A DNA stretch of 31,657 nt, from assembly GCA_036641735.1 (NCBI GenBank), contig JAVWEG010000020.1:1-31657 (forward strand). The letters run 5' to 3'. The position numbers and the translations under genes are program-made. The stretch is from JAGPHI01 sp036641735 (lineage in GTDB: Bacteria; Bacillota; Clostridia; Oscillospirales; Ruminococcaceae). The notes under the pieces are model-generated. The model did no database searches, had not been told where the DNA came from, and was given only the letters and a program-made list of their open reading frames with translations. Positions 8,588 through 16,671 of this stretch are shown here, piece after piece (within the stretch, counting starts at the first letter, position 1; each line of letters opens with the position of its first letter).

Positions 8588-9877
8588 TTAAATAGGCTTT
8601 GCAGTGCATCGATTGCCATTATAGCTATCAAGCTGCACATTAATAATATCACCTACTTTATGTCCCTGTGCTTTTACAAGTATAGGGACATAGCTTTTCG
8701 TATATCCTGTAAATGTGTGCGCGTTTACAGGGCCTTCTAAGAGTACTTGAGCGCTTGTACCAATCATATTTTTTATCACTTTTTCACGGACGGTATCTGT
8801 ACATTCAATCATTGATTTTAATCGAACCGACTTCAGATTTTCGGATATTTGACCATTTAATTTGGTAGCAGGAGTGCCTTCACGCTGAGAATAACTAAAA
8901 GCGTGTACTTTTAAAAAGCTTACATTTTGTACTATTTCAAGGCTTTCGTTAAAGTCATCGTCGCTTTCCATAGGAAAACCTACAATAATATCAGTGGTGA
9001 ATACAGCATCGGGAAAAGCACAGCGTAATTTATCAACTACAGATAAAAATTGCTCTTTTGTGTATAATCGTGCCATACGTTTGAGAGTGGCATTACAGCC
9101 GCTTTGCAATGAAAGATGAAACTGTCTGCAAAGCTTATCTACTTCACACAGCGTATTTATAAAATTATCTGTAATCAGGTCAGGCTCTAAAGAGCCAAGC
9201 CGTATGCGACGTACTCCGTCTATTTTCGCTATTTTCACTACAATTTCTTCTAAAGACGTATTGGTATCTTTTCCGTAACTGGAAAGATTTACACCTGTAA
9301 TAACCATTTCCTTGTATCCATAAGATACAAGCTCGTTAACTTCGTTCAAAATACTTTGTTCGCTGCGGCTGCGTACAGCTCCGCGCGCACGAGGGATAAC
9401 ACAATATGTGCAATGTCTGTCACAGCCGTCCTCTATTTTAATAAAAGCACGAGTGTGATGCAAAAGTTTTTCTGTAGGAAGCTCTTCATATATTTCATTA
9501 TCGGTATGTGGTAAAATATCAACAATTTTTTCCTTGTTTTGTATAAATTTAATTACGTGATTTAGTATGTTTTTGCGATTTGATGTGCCTGTGATGATAT
9601 CAGCTTCTGATATTTGCGCAGCAATATCGGGAAAAGCTTGCGGATAGCAACCTGTCAGAACGGTGATTGCTTTGCTGTTAACGCTTTTTGCGTGTCGTAA
9701 CCATTGCAGACTTTTTTTATCGCCGCCGTTGGTAACTGTACAACTGTTTACGATATAGATGTCAGCATAATCTGTATCCGACAGCGCAAATCCATTTTCT
9801 TCAAACAGACGTGCAAGTGCGCCTGTTTCATTTTGGTTAACCTTACAGCCGAGGGTGTAAAAAGCTACTTTCAACAT
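8588..9877 (-). CDS. mtaB: tRNA t6A37 C2-methylthiotransferase MtaB
   Basis: MtaB adds a methylthio group to N6-threonylcarbamoyladenosine at position 37 of tRNAs reading ANN codons. The product is 429 residues. N-terminal MTTase domain: YTLGCKVNQNETGAL, VNSCTVTNGGDKKS and LTGCYPQ give the three conserved cysteines for one [4Fe-4S] cluster. The radical SAM motif GCDRHCTYCVIPRARG gives the second cluster. A C-terminal TRAM-like RNA-binding region (VLLEGPVNAHTFTGYTKSYV) closes the protein. I chose the ATG at 9877 (MLKVAFYTLGC) over an in-frame ATG at 9889: the minus-strand GGAG at 9887-9884 lies six bases before 9877 and overlaps the upstream ATG, and the promoter places the transcript start near 9901. 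The CKVNQNE form separates MtaB from MiaB and RimO. Confidence 0.92.
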   Translation of the reverse strand: MLKVAFYTLGCKVNQNETGALARLFEENGFALSDTDYADIYIVNSCTVTNGGDKKSLQWLRHAKSVNSKAITVLTGCYPQAFPDIAAQISEADIITGTSNRKNILNHVIKFIQNKEKIVDILPHTDNEIYEELPTEKLLHHTRAFIKIEDGCDRHCTYCVIPRARGAVRSRSEQSILNEVNELVSYGYKEMVITGVNLSSYGKDTNTSLEEIVVKIAKIDGVRRIRLGSLEPDLITDNFINTLCEVDKLCRQFHLSLQSGCNATLKRMARLYTKEQFLSVVDKLRCAFPDAVFTTDIIVGFPMESDDDFNESLEIVQNVSFLKVHAFSYSQREGTPATKLNGQISENLKSVRLKSMIECTDTVREKVIKNMIGTSAQVLLEGPVNAHTFTGYTKSYVPILVKAQGHKVGDIINVQLDSYNGNRCTAKPI

Positions 9878-9883
9878 ATCAAA

Positions 9884-9887
9884 CTCC
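9884..9887 (-). promoter_or_regulatory. ribosome binding site that fixes the mtaB start
   Basis: GGAG on the minus strand, six bases before the ATG at 9877. The other candidate ATG (9889) overlaps this site and has only AT-rich sequence upstream, so the shorter protein is preferred. Confidence 0.7.
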
Positions 9888-9907
9888 ATTTTTAAAATAT
9901 ATTATTA

Positions 9908-9936
9908 ATTATACATATATACTATAAAAATCTCAA
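9908..9936 (-). promoter_or_regulatory. sigma-A type promoter of mtaB
   Basis: On the minus strand TTGAGA (9936-9931) is followed after 17 bases by a perfect TATAAT (9913-9908). The transcript should begin near 9901. The opposite strand of this gap must hold the promoter for the carboxypeptidase gene, but I see no strong match there. Confidence 0.65.
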
Positions 9937-10002
9937 TAGTATATATAAATTAGCTTATCTCTGCATATAAATTATAGTAACAATTTGCAAGGAGGGCTAG
10001 TA

Positions 10003-11205
10003 ATGACGGCAAAAAAATTTGTTTCGATAATTCTTTGTTTTATAATGGCTGTAACAATATATCCAAGTGTATATGCCTCGGGCGGAGCATTATCTACCGA
10101 GAGCAAAGAGGTAAGCGGCTATGCAAAAATAGAATTACCAAGCTTTGATGTACCGTGCAAAAATGCTGTTTTGATTTCTGCGGATACAGGCGATGTTTTA
10201 TATGAAAAAAACCCAAACGAAAAAGTACCAATTGCTTCAATAACCAAAGTAATGACACTTATCTTAACTTTTGATGCTATAAATGCAGGAAAAATAGCTT
10301 ATTCTGATATTGTGCCAATATCAGAACACGCTTTTGGAATGGGTGGAAGCCAAATTTGGCTTGAACCGGGAGAACAGTTTACTTTAGATGAGCTTTTAAA
10401 AGCGATTTGTGTTTCTTCTGCTAACGATGCCGCTGTAGCAGTGGCAGAATATGTTGGAGGCAGTGAAGGCGTATTTGTGGATATGATGAATAAAAAAGCG
10501 GCAGAGCTTGGTATGGTTAACACTAGCTTTAAAAATGCCTGTGGGTTAGACGAAGATAATCATTTATCAAGTGCCGCAGATGTTGCCATAATGTCACGAA
10601 AATTGCTGAATTATGGGGAAGATATTACCAAGTATACTACGATATGGATGGATACTTTGCGCGCAGGCACTACGCAATTAACAAACACAAACAAACTGCT
10701 TAAAAAATACTCGGGGATTAACGGATTAAAGACAGGCACTACAGGCAAAGCAGGAGTGTGCATATCTGCGAGCGCGGTGCGAGATGATATGGGGCTTATT
10801 GCGGTAGTGCTTGGTGCAACAAACAGTAAAGACCGATTTACAGCCGCAATGGAATTATTGGATTATGGCTTTGCAAATTTCGAAGCAATACCATTTCCGA
10901 ACATTGCAGATAAATGTGAAATTTTACCTGTGCATATGGGTGCTGTGAAAGAGGTAAAGCTTGATTATTTAATTCCAAATAAAATATTAATTAAAAAAGG
11001 TGACAGTGAAAAACTGAAAATCACACAAACCTTGCCTGAATTTACGCAAGCGCCAATAGTAAAAAACACGCAAGTTGGTGTAGTGACTGTCAGTGTAGGT
11101 GAGGAAAAAATATCAGAATATCAAATATTGGCAGATGGCAGCGTAGATAAAATGAGCTTTAACGCAGGTATGTTACTTTTACTAAATGGATTAATTAGCT
11201 TATAA
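10003..11205 (+). CDS. D-alanyl-D-alanine carboxypeptidase (DacF/DacB-like, peptidase S11)
   Basis: This penicillin-binding protein trims the terminal D-Ala from peptidoglycan stem peptides outside the membrane. The product is 400 residues. Signal peptide MTAKKFVSIILCFIMAV to about YASGG. The three active-site motifs of the serine DD-peptidase fold are present: ASITK (SxxK, nucleophile Ser), SSAND (SxN) and LKTGTTG (KTG). A C-terminal beta domain of the PBP5 type follows, then a hydrophobic, possibly amphipathic tail (NAGMLLLLNGLISL) that could hold it to the membrane. The ATG at 10003 is chosen because AAGGAGGG lies just upstream; the TTG at 9985 would include it. Both sporulation (DacF, DacB) and vegetative (DacA) versions exist; I cannot decide which. 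No terminator is evident downstream. Confidence 0.93.
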   Translation: MTAKKFVSIILCFIMAVTIYPSVYASGGALSTESKEVSGYAKIELPSFDVPCKNAVLISADTGDVLYEKNPNEKVPIASITKVMTLILTFDAINAGKIAYSDIVPISEHAFGMGGSQIWLEPGEQFTLDELLKAICVSSANDAAVAVAEYVGGSEGVFVDMMNKKAAELGMVNTSFKNACGLDEDNHLSSAADVAIMSRKLLNYGEDITKYTTIWMDTLRAGTTQLTNTNKLLKKYSGINGLKTGTTGKAGVCISASAVRDDMGLIAVVLGATNSKDRFTAAMELLDYGFANFEAIPFPNIADKCEILPVHMGAVKEVKLDYLIPNKILIKKGDSEKLKITQTLPEFTQAPIVKNTQVGVVTVSVGEEKISEYQILADGSVDKMSFNAGMLLLLNGLISL

Positions 11206-11254
11206 AATTATTTAAATAAAAATAAAAAATATAGTGAAAATCTTTGCTGTGCGC

Positions 11255-11283
11255 TTGACAGTTTGCCCCCTTTCCTATATATT
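11255..11283 (+). promoter_or_regulatory. sigma-A type promoter of pgi
   Basis: A perfect -35 TTGACA (11255-11260), a 17-base spacer and TATATT (11278-11283). Transcription would begin near 11290, about 44 bases before the pgi start. Confidence 0.75.
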
Positions 11284-11333
11284 TAATATAAAGAAACATA
11301 AATGCTTCTTCAATATGTATCGGGGGTACTAAT

Positions 11334-12668
11334 ATGAGCGTAAAATTTAACGGTAAACATCTTGAGAAGTTTGTAGCAAACAGCGAATTTGAGGCTATTT
11401 TTCCGCAAGTACAGCTTGCTCACGAGCAATTAGTGTCTAAAAGCGGTTCGGGAAATGATTTTCTTGGCTGGGTGGATTTACCTGTAGATTATGATAAATC
11501 TGAGTTTGCTCGCATTAAATTGGCAGCAAAGAAAATTTGTGCAAACAGTAAAGTTCTGATTGTTATTGGTATTGGCGGAAGCTATCTTGGAGCGCGCGCT
11601 GTGGTAGAAGCTGTGAAAGGCTCACTATATAATGAGACCTGCACGGATACACCACAGATTTTTTATGTAGGCAATTCAATTAGCTCTACATATCTTCAAG
11701 ATGTACTGTCAATATGCGAAGGCAAGGACTTCAGCGTAAACATTATATCGAAATCGGGTACTACTACAGAGCCTGCGGTAGCGTTTCGTATTTTCAAGCA
11801 GCTTTTAGAGAAAAAGTATGGTAAAGATGCTGCCAAAGAACGTATATTTGCTACCACAGATAAAGCTCGCGGTACTTTAAAAGAGCTTGCGACTAAAGAG
11901 GGGTACGAGACATTTGTGGTGCCTGATGATGTGGGCGGCAGATATTCTGTACTTACAGCCGTAGGCCTATTACCTATTGCGGCTGCCGGCATTGATATTG
12001 ATAAGATAATGCAAGGTGCTGCATCTGCAAGAGAAGCTTTTGCAAAATGCAATGCAGATAATGATTGTTACCGCTATGCGGCTGCACGTAATATTTTGTA
12101 TCGTAAAGGCAAGAGCGTTGAGCTGCTTGCTTGTTATGAGCCAAGTTTTGCTATGATGAACGAGTGGTTCAAGCAATTATTTGGCGAGAGCGAAGGTAAA
12201 GATAATAAGGGGTTATTTCCGGCAAGTGTTATTTTTTCTACTGATTTACATTCTATGGGACAATTTGTGCAAGACGGCTCACGCATAATGTTTGAGACGG
12301 TTATAGATGTGAAAAATGCAGCTAAAGAATTATTTATAGAAAAAAGCGAAGAAAATTTTGATGGACTTAATTTCTTGAGCGGTCAAAATATGAGCGTAGT
12401 TAATCGCAAGGCAATGGAAGGCACAATTTTGGCACATACTGATGGTAAAGTACCAAACATTGTGTTGGAAATAGATAGTCTAGATGAGCAAAATATTGGA
12501 TATTTGATTTATTTCTTGGAAAAAGCTTGTGCGATTTCGGGATATATGCTTGGAGTAAATCCATTTGACCAGCCGGGAGTAGAGAGCTACAAGAAAAATA
12601 TGTTTGCTTTACTTGGCAAAAAAGGCTATGAAGAGCTGCAAACTCAGCTATTAGCCAAACTTAATTAA
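11334..12668 (+). CDS. pgi: Glucose-6-phosphate isomerase
   Basis: It interconverts glucose 6-phosphate and fructose 6-phosphate in the cytosol. The product is 444 residues, the size of the compact Firmicute form (about 450). Recognisable motifs: VIGIGGSYLGARA in the first SIS-type sugar-phosphate domain, IISKSGTTTEPAVAF binding the phosphate, VPDDVGGRYSVLTAVGLLP (the PGI signature), FGESEGKDNKGLFPASV with the catalytic Glu region, and NPFDQPGVESYKKNMFALLG with the conserved C-terminal Lys. The ribosome site is an unusual GGGGGT seven bases before the ATG. Together with pfkA at the start of the window, this gives two successive steps of upper glycolysis, though in separate transcription units. 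The following P-loop gene lies 37 bases downstream with no clear terminator between, so they may be co-transcribed. Confidence 0.96.
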   Translation: MSVKFNGKHLEKFVANSEFEAIFPQVQLAHEQLVSKSGSGNDFLGWVDLPVDYDKSEFARIKLAAKKICANSKVLIVIGIGGSYLGARAVVEAVKGSLYNETCTDTPQIFYVGNSISSTYLQDVLSICEGKDFSVNIISKSGTTTEPAVAFRIFKQLLEKKYGKDAAKERIFATTDKARGTLKELATKEGYETFVVPDDVGGRYSVLTAVGLLPIAAAGIDIDKIMQGAASAREAFAKCNADNDCYRYAAARNILYRKGKSVELLACYEPSFAMMNEWFKQLFGESEGKDNKGLFPASVIFSTDLHSMGQFVQDGSRIMFETVIDVKNAAKELFIEKSEENFDGLNFLSGQNMSVVNRKAMEGTILAHTDGKVPNIVLEIDSLDEQNIGYLIYFLEKACAISGYMLGVNPFDQPGVESYKKNMFALLGKKGYEELQTQLLAKLN

Positions 12669-12705
12669 CTACACCGGATGGTGTTAAAATAAAGGAGGTA
12701 TTCCT

Positions 12706-13110
12706 ATGATTAAATTAATCGTTGGTGGCAAAGGTTCAGGCAAGACCAAGGCAATGATCAATATGATAAATGATGCGGCAAAGACTACTCCGGGCAATAT
12801 TGTGTGTATCGAAAAATCGATGAAGCTCACTTATGACATTGACCACGCAGCGCGTCTCATAGATGTTGATGAATACAATATTACAAATTATGAGACTTTG
12901 TACGGCTTTGTAGCAGGTATTTTAGCAGGCAATTACGACATCGTTGAAGTGTATGTAGATGGTGTCTTAAAGCTTGGCAATCACGATTTGGCAGGTCTTG
13001 GTGTTTTGCTCGAAAAGCTTGAAAAGCTTGCAGGTGCAAATATTAAGATTGTTGTTACTGTTTCTGCAGACGAAGATGTGCTGCCGGCAGATGTAAAAAA
13101 GTTCCTGTAG
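12706..13110 (+). CDS. Small P-loop NTPase-like protein of unknown function
   Basis: A 134-residue protein I cannot assign to a named family. It opens with MIKLIVGGKGSGKTKAMINM, a perfect Walker A (GxxxxGKT, residues 7-14) right at the N-terminus. This is followed by alternating strands and helices: NIVCIEKS, YDIVEVYVDGVLKLG and ANIKIVVTVSADEDVLP. VEVYVDG might act as Walker B, with Asp at about residue 85. The domain is shorter than most nucleotide kinases and has no lid or base-binding motif that I can see. AAAGGAGGT lies six bases before the ATG. It follows pgi by 37 bases and ends at a strong terminator, so it is the last gene of that unit. Similar small P-loop proteins occur in Clostridia, sometimes labelled ATPase or PilT-like without evidence. 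Confidence 0.7.
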   Translation: MIKLIVGGKGSGKTKAMINMINDAAKTTPGNIVCIEKSMKLTYDIDHAARLIDVDEYNITNYETLYGFVAGILAGNYDIVEVYVDGVLKLGNHDLAGLGVLLEKLEKLAGANIKIVVTVSADEDVLPADVKKFL

Positions 13111-13122
13111 TATTAAATTTTT

Positions 13123-13153
13123 TTGTGGGGACAGTTTTGCCCCCACAATTTTT
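13123..13153 (+). terminator. Rho-independent terminator after the P-loop gene
   Basis: TTGTGGGG (13123-13130) pairs with CCCCACAA (13141-13148) around a ten-base loop, followed by TTTTT. It ends the pgi/P-loop unit. Confidence 0.85.
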
Positions 13154-13176
13154 GGGTACTACTTGATATTTTACTA

Positions 13177-13205
13177 TTGACAATTGCTTTAATTGCAGTT
13201 ATAAT
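13177..13205 (+). promoter_or_regulatory. perfect-consensus sigma-A promoter of yceD-rpmF
   Basis: TTGACA (13177-13182), exactly 17 bases, TATAAT (13200-13205): both hexamers match consensus in full. The transcript would start near 13212, about 20 bases before yceD. Such strength suits a ribosomal protein operon. Confidence 0.85.
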
Positions 13206-13231
13206 AGCTAAGCAACCTTTAGGAGGTGTAT

Positions 13232-13720
13232 ATGCTGTTAGATATACGTAAGCTTTTTAGCAGCTACAATGCTCCCATAAAGCAAAATGTTGTTATTGAT
13301 TTACAAGACGAGGGTTTCCCGGGATTTTGGGTAAAGAAACCTGTATCTACAGAGCTTTATCTTATGTTGTCGGGTAGTGCAATGCAATTAATTGTATCGG
13401 CTGATGCTGTGGTAGAGGCTGAATGTGCCAGATGTCTTGATAAAGTAGAGAGAGTATTTGCTGTAAAAAGGGAATATACCATAAAGGAAGAGGACAGCCT
13501 TAGCGATGATGCTGAGCTGCCGTTTACCCCTGATGGTAAATTAGATGTGAAAGAACTTATCTATCAGGAGATTTTGCTCCTAGTACCAACAGTGCTGCTT
13601 TGCAGCGATGAATGTCAAGGGCTATGTCCCGTTTGTGGCAAAAAGAAGGCAGAGGGTTGTACCTGTGCCGTTGATACTACAGACGACAGACTGTCTATAT
13701 TGAAACAACTGCTATCTTAG
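13232..13720 (+). CDS. yceD: YceD family (DUF177) protein
   Basis: DUF177/YceD proteins are linked to 23S rRNA accumulation and are widely encoded just before rpmF, as here. The product is 162 residues. It shows the family pattern: a central CARCLDKVERVF motif at about residues 67-78 and, near the C-terminus, LLCSDECQGLCPVCGKKKAEGCTC, a cysteine-rich knuckle that probably binds a metal. ELIYQEILLLVPT precedes it, as is usual. I place the start at the ATG 13232 because AGGAGG (13221-13226) lies five bases upstream; a GTG at 13226 would overlap the ribosome site. The rpmF gene follows 27 bases after the stop. Confidence 0.85.
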   Translation: MLLDIRKLFSSYNAPIKQNVVIDLQDEGFPGFWVKKPVSTELYLMLSGSAMQLIVSADAVVEAECARCLDKVERVFAVKREYTIKEEDSLSDDAELPFTPDGKLDVKELIYQEILLLVPTVLLCSDECQGLCPVCGKKKAEGCTCAVDTTDDRLSILKQLLS

Positions 13721-13733
13721 TTTTACACATTAG

Positions 13734-13741
13734 AGGAGGTG
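13734..13741 (+). promoter_or_regulatory. ribosome binding site that fixes the rpmF GTG start
   Basis: AGGAGGTG is a near-perfect anti-16S match six bases before the GTG at 13748; the alternative upstream GTG in frame overlaps it. Confidence 0.8.
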
Positions 13742-13747
13742 CTTATA

Positions 13748-13930
13748 GTGGCAGTACCAAAGAGAAAGATTTCTAAAGCAAGGCGCGATAAAAGACGCTC
13801 CTCTGTGTGGAAGTTGACCCCGCCTACACTTGCTAAGTGTACACAATGCGGAGAATACAAGCTTCCCCATCAGGTATGCGGCAATTGCGGCTACTACAAG
13901 GGTAAAGAAATCATTAAAAAGGAAGCGTAA
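13748..13930 (+). CDS. rpmF: 50S ribosomal protein L32
   Basis: A 60-residue ribosomal protein of the large subunit. It starts with GTG and reads MAVPKRKISKARRDKRRS, the standard L32 N-terminus. The start is fixed by AGGAGGTG at 13734-13741 and by the conserved AVPKRK directly after. A zinc ribbon of two CxxC pairs is intact (CTQCGEYKLPHQVCGNCG), so this is the zinc-containing version. It is transcribed with yceD from the consensus promoter and ends at a terminator. In many Firmicutes this operon continues into fapR-plsX fatty-acid genes; here it does not. Confidence 0.96.
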   Translation: MAVPKRKISKARRDKRRSSVWKLTPPTLAKCTQCGEYKLPHQVCGNCGYYKGKEIIKKEA

Positions 13931-13949
13931 TCTGCTTTGCGCATCGTAC

Positions 13950-13978
13950 AAGGGGGGAGGAGCAATCCTTCCCTTTTT
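13950..13978 (+). terminator. Rho-independent terminator after rpmF
   Basis: AAGGGGGGAGGA (13950-13961) pairs with TCCTTCCCTTTT (13966-13977) across a GCAA tetraloop (GNRA type), with three G-U pairs, running into a T tract. Confidence 0.8.
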
Positions 13979-14022
13979 GTGTTTTGTTGATATTAGTAAC
14001 ATTATAAACGGAGGGCCTTGTA

Positions 14023-15321
14023 ATGGCTGTAAAAATACAAGATGCAGATAAAGGCTCACCTGCCGATAATGCACATATAATAAAAGGCGCAAGCCTTTTA
14101 TCAATTAACGGCAATGAAATTAATGATATGCTGGATTACGAGTTTTATTCATCAGCATCTAATTTGCAATTAGCTGTAATGCAAAATGGAAAGCTTAATT
14201 ATATTGAAATAAAAAAAGGTGAATATGAGCCGCTTGGTTGTTCGTTTGAGAGATATCTTATAGATGAAAAACATTCTTGTAAAAATCATTGTATGTTTTG
14301 TTTTATAGACCAATTACCGCCAAATATGCGCGAAACTTTGTATTTTAAAGATGATGATGAACGTTTATCTTTTTTATTCGGTAACTATGTTACACTCACT
14401 AATTTCAGTGAACACGAAGTAAATAGAATAAAGCAAATGCACATTTCTCCAATAAATATTTCGGTGCATACAGTTGATAAGGATTTGCGCATAAAAATGA
14501 TGGCAAATAAAAATGCAGGCGATGTGCTGAAATACATTGATGAATTTGCTGAAAATGATATTAAAATGAATTGCCAATTGGTACTGTGCCGCAATATTAA
14601 TGACGGCGATGCTTTACGTAAAAGCCTTGAAAAGCTTGGCTCGTTATATCCTGCGGTGCAGAGCATTGCTGCTGTACCAAGCGGACTTACAAGATATCGA
14701 GAGGGGCTGTTTAAATTACAGCCATACGATAAAGAGTCGGCTGCAAAAACGCTTGATATTTTAGAAGAATATGGTGAAAAATACAAATCACAATTTGGCA
14801 TAAGGCTTGTATATCCTGCTGACGAATGGTATCTTTTAGCAGAAAGGCAAATACCTTCAGGCGATTTTTATGATGATTATTTGCAATTGGAAAATGGCAT
14901 AGGTATGTGGAGACTTTTTTATGATGAATTTATGGCAGAGCTTGAAATTCCTCATAAAATGCTATTTCCTAAAAAGATAGATATGGCAACAGGTACTTTG
15001 GCATACCCGTTAATTTTATTATTGAGTGAGCGTTTACAAGCAAAATATCCTAAATTGCGCATTAAAGTACACGCTATTCGCAACGACTTTTTTGGCGGAA
15101 ATGTGAGCGTAGCAGGGCTTATAACAGGTACTGATTTAAAAGCTCAACTTAAGGGAAAGCTAATAAGTAAAACACTGTGTATTCCATTGACGATGCTGCG
15201 AGAAGAAAAAGATAAATTTTTAGATGATGTGACTGTGCGAGATTTAGCACTTGAATTAAAATGTAAAATCAGATTAATGCCGCAGGACGGCGCTCAAGTG
15301 CTTAACAATTTACTGAAATAG
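14023..15321 (+). CDS. DUF512 family protein with N-terminal PDZ-like domain and iron-sulfur motif
   Basis: A 432-residue member of a family of PDZ-containing, radical-SAM-like iron-sulfur proteins usually found beside der; its reaction is unknown. The first 70 residues (KGSPADNAHIIKGASLLSINGNEINDMLDYEFY) look like a PDZ domain. CKNHCMFCFIDQLPPNMRETLYFKDDD (from about residue 86) gives CxxxCxxCF, similar to the radical SAM cluster motif, and FGNYVTLTNFSEHEVNRI, ISVHTVDKDLRIKMM and PADEWYLLAERQIP are family-typical. The DUF512 region fills the C-terminal half (NGIGMWRLFYDEF onwards, with IRNDFFGGNVSVAGLITGTDL). GGAGGG lies seven bases before the ATG at 14023. The stop is 12 bases from der, so the pair is one transcript. 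Confidence 0.85.
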   Translation: MAVKIQDADKGSPADNAHIIKGASLLSINGNEINDMLDYEFYSSASNLQLAVMQNGKLNYIEIKKGEYEPLGCSFERYLIDEKHSCKNHCMFCFIDQLPPNMRETLYFKDDDERLSFLFGNYVTLTNFSEHEVNRIKQMHISPINISVHTVDKDLRIKMMANKNAGDVLKYIDEFAENDIKMNCQLVLCRNINDGDALRKSLEKLGSLYPAVQSIAAVPSGLTRYREGLFKLQPYDKESAAKTLDILEEYGEKYKSQFGIRLVYPADEWYLLAERQIPSGDFYDDYLQLENGIGMWRLFYDEFMAELEIPHKMLFPKKIDMATGTLAYPLILLLSERLQAKYPKLRIKVHAIRNDFFGGNVSVAGLITGTDLKAQLKGKLISKTLCIPLTMLREEKDKFLDDVTVRDLALELKCKIRLMPQDGAQVLNNLLK

Positions 15322-15333
15322 AAAGGACATAAT

Positions 15334-16662
15334 ATGTCTAAACCAATAGTTGCCATAGTTGGCAGACCAAATGTGGGAAAATCCACGTTTTTTAATAAGT
15401 TGATAGGAGAGCGTCTTGCTATTGTAGAAGATACTCCCGGTGTAACGCGTGACCGACTTTATGGCAACTGTGAATGGCAGGGACATAATTTTTTGCTTAT
15501 TGATACAGGCGGAATTGAAACAGGAGCAGACGATGCTATTTTAAAGCATATACGTCAGCAAGCGCAAGTGGCTATAGACACAGCGGATACTATTGTTTTT
15601 GTCACCGATTTGCGCAGCGGAGTAACCGCACAGGATATAGAGATAGCTACTATTTTAATGCGCAGTGGCAAACCGATTGTATTGGCAGTGAATAAAGTGG
15701 ACAATGTAGGTAAAGTGCCGCTTGAGCTGTACGATTTTTACTCGCTTGGATTAGGCGAGCCGTTTCCTGTATCATCTGTTCACGGACACGGTACTGGTGA
15801 TATTTTAGATGAAATATGCAAAAATTTACCCGTAGAAAAAGCAGACGATGAAGATGATGAACGTATTTCTGTAGCTGTGATAGGTAGACCAAATGTTGGG
15901 AAAAGCAGCCTTGTTAATTATATTTTAGGCGAAAACCGTATGATTGTGGCTGATTTGGCAGGTACTACACGTGATGCAGTAGACAGCGATGTTGAAAATT
16001 CACACGGTAAATTTACATTTATAGATACAGCAGGCTTACGACGTAAAGGCAAAGTAGAGGACGGAGTAGAACGCTACAGTGTATTGCGTAGCTTGGCTGC
16101 TGTAGAGCGTGCGCGCGTGTGCGTGATAATGATAGATGCACAAGACGGATTTACAGAGCAGGACTCTAAGGTGGCAGGGTTTGCTCACGAGCAAGGCAAA
16201 GCGTGCGTTATTGCGGTAAACAAATGGGATGCAATAGAGAATAAAGATGATAAAACAATGGAAAAAGAACGCAAAAAGCTAGAAGGCGATTTTAGCTTTA
16301 TGTCTTATGCGCCTATTATCTTTATATCGGCAAAAACAGGGCAGAGAGTGGAACGTTTATTTGAACTTATAAAATATGTAGATGAACAAAACGCAATGCG
16401 GATAACTACAGGTATGTTAAATGATTTGCTTGCGCGCGCTACAGCAAGGGTACAGCCTCCATCTGATAAGGGTAAACGACTGAAAATATATTATATTACA
16501 CAGATAGCCACAAGACCTCCGACATTTGTGTGCTTTTCTAATTCTAAAGAGCTTTTTCATTTTTCTTACAGACGATACATTGAAAATCAAATTCGCGAAA
16601 CCTTTGGGCTTGAAGGAACCCCTATCAGAATGTTGATAAGGGAACGCGGAGAGAAAGTATAG
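15334..16662 (+). CDS. der: Ribosome biogenesis GTPase Der (EngA)
   Basis: Der is an essential double GTPase that helps assemble the 50S subunit. The product is 442 residues. Domain 1 carries GRPNVGKSTFFNKL (G1, residues 9-17), DTPGVTRDR (G2), DTGG (G3) and NKVD (G4). Domain 2 repeats the set: GRPNVGKSSLVNYI from about 184, LAGTTRDAVD, DTAGLRRKGKVEDGVERYS and NKWD. The C-terminal KH-like domain (from about 350) includes LKIYYITQIATRPPTFVCFSN and ends in GTPIRMLIRER, the standard ending. AAAGGA sits ten bases before the ATG. The order DUF512 protein - der - plsY is a common Firmicute arrangement. Confidence 0.97.
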   Translation: MSKPIVAIVGRPNVGKSTFFNKLIGERLAIVEDTPGVTRDRLYGNCEWQGHNFLLIDTGGIETGADDAILKHIRQQAQVAIDTADTIVFVTDLRSGVTAQDIEIATILMRSGKPIVLAVNKVDNVGKVPLELYDFYSLGLGEPFPVSSVHGHGTGDILDEICKNLPVEKADDEDDERISVAVIGRPNVGKSSLVNYILGENRMIVADLAGTTRDAVDSDVENSHGKFTFIDTAGLRRKGKVEDGVERYSVLRSLAAVERARVCVIMIDAQDGFTEQDSKVAGFAHEQGKACVIAVNKWDAIENKDDKTMEKERKKLEGDFSFMSYAPIIFISAKTGQRVERLFELIKYVDEQNAMRITTGMLNDLLARATARVQPPSDKGKRLKIYYITQIATRPPTFVCFSNSKELFHFSYRRYIENQIRETFGLEGTPIRMLIRERGEKV

Positions 16663-16671
16663 AGGGTTTTT

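Noticed and set aside
12672..12687. ACACC-GGAT-GGTGT hairpin between pgi and the P-loop gene
   Set aside because: Only five pairs and followed by an A-rich stretch rather than T residues, so it is not taken as a terminator.
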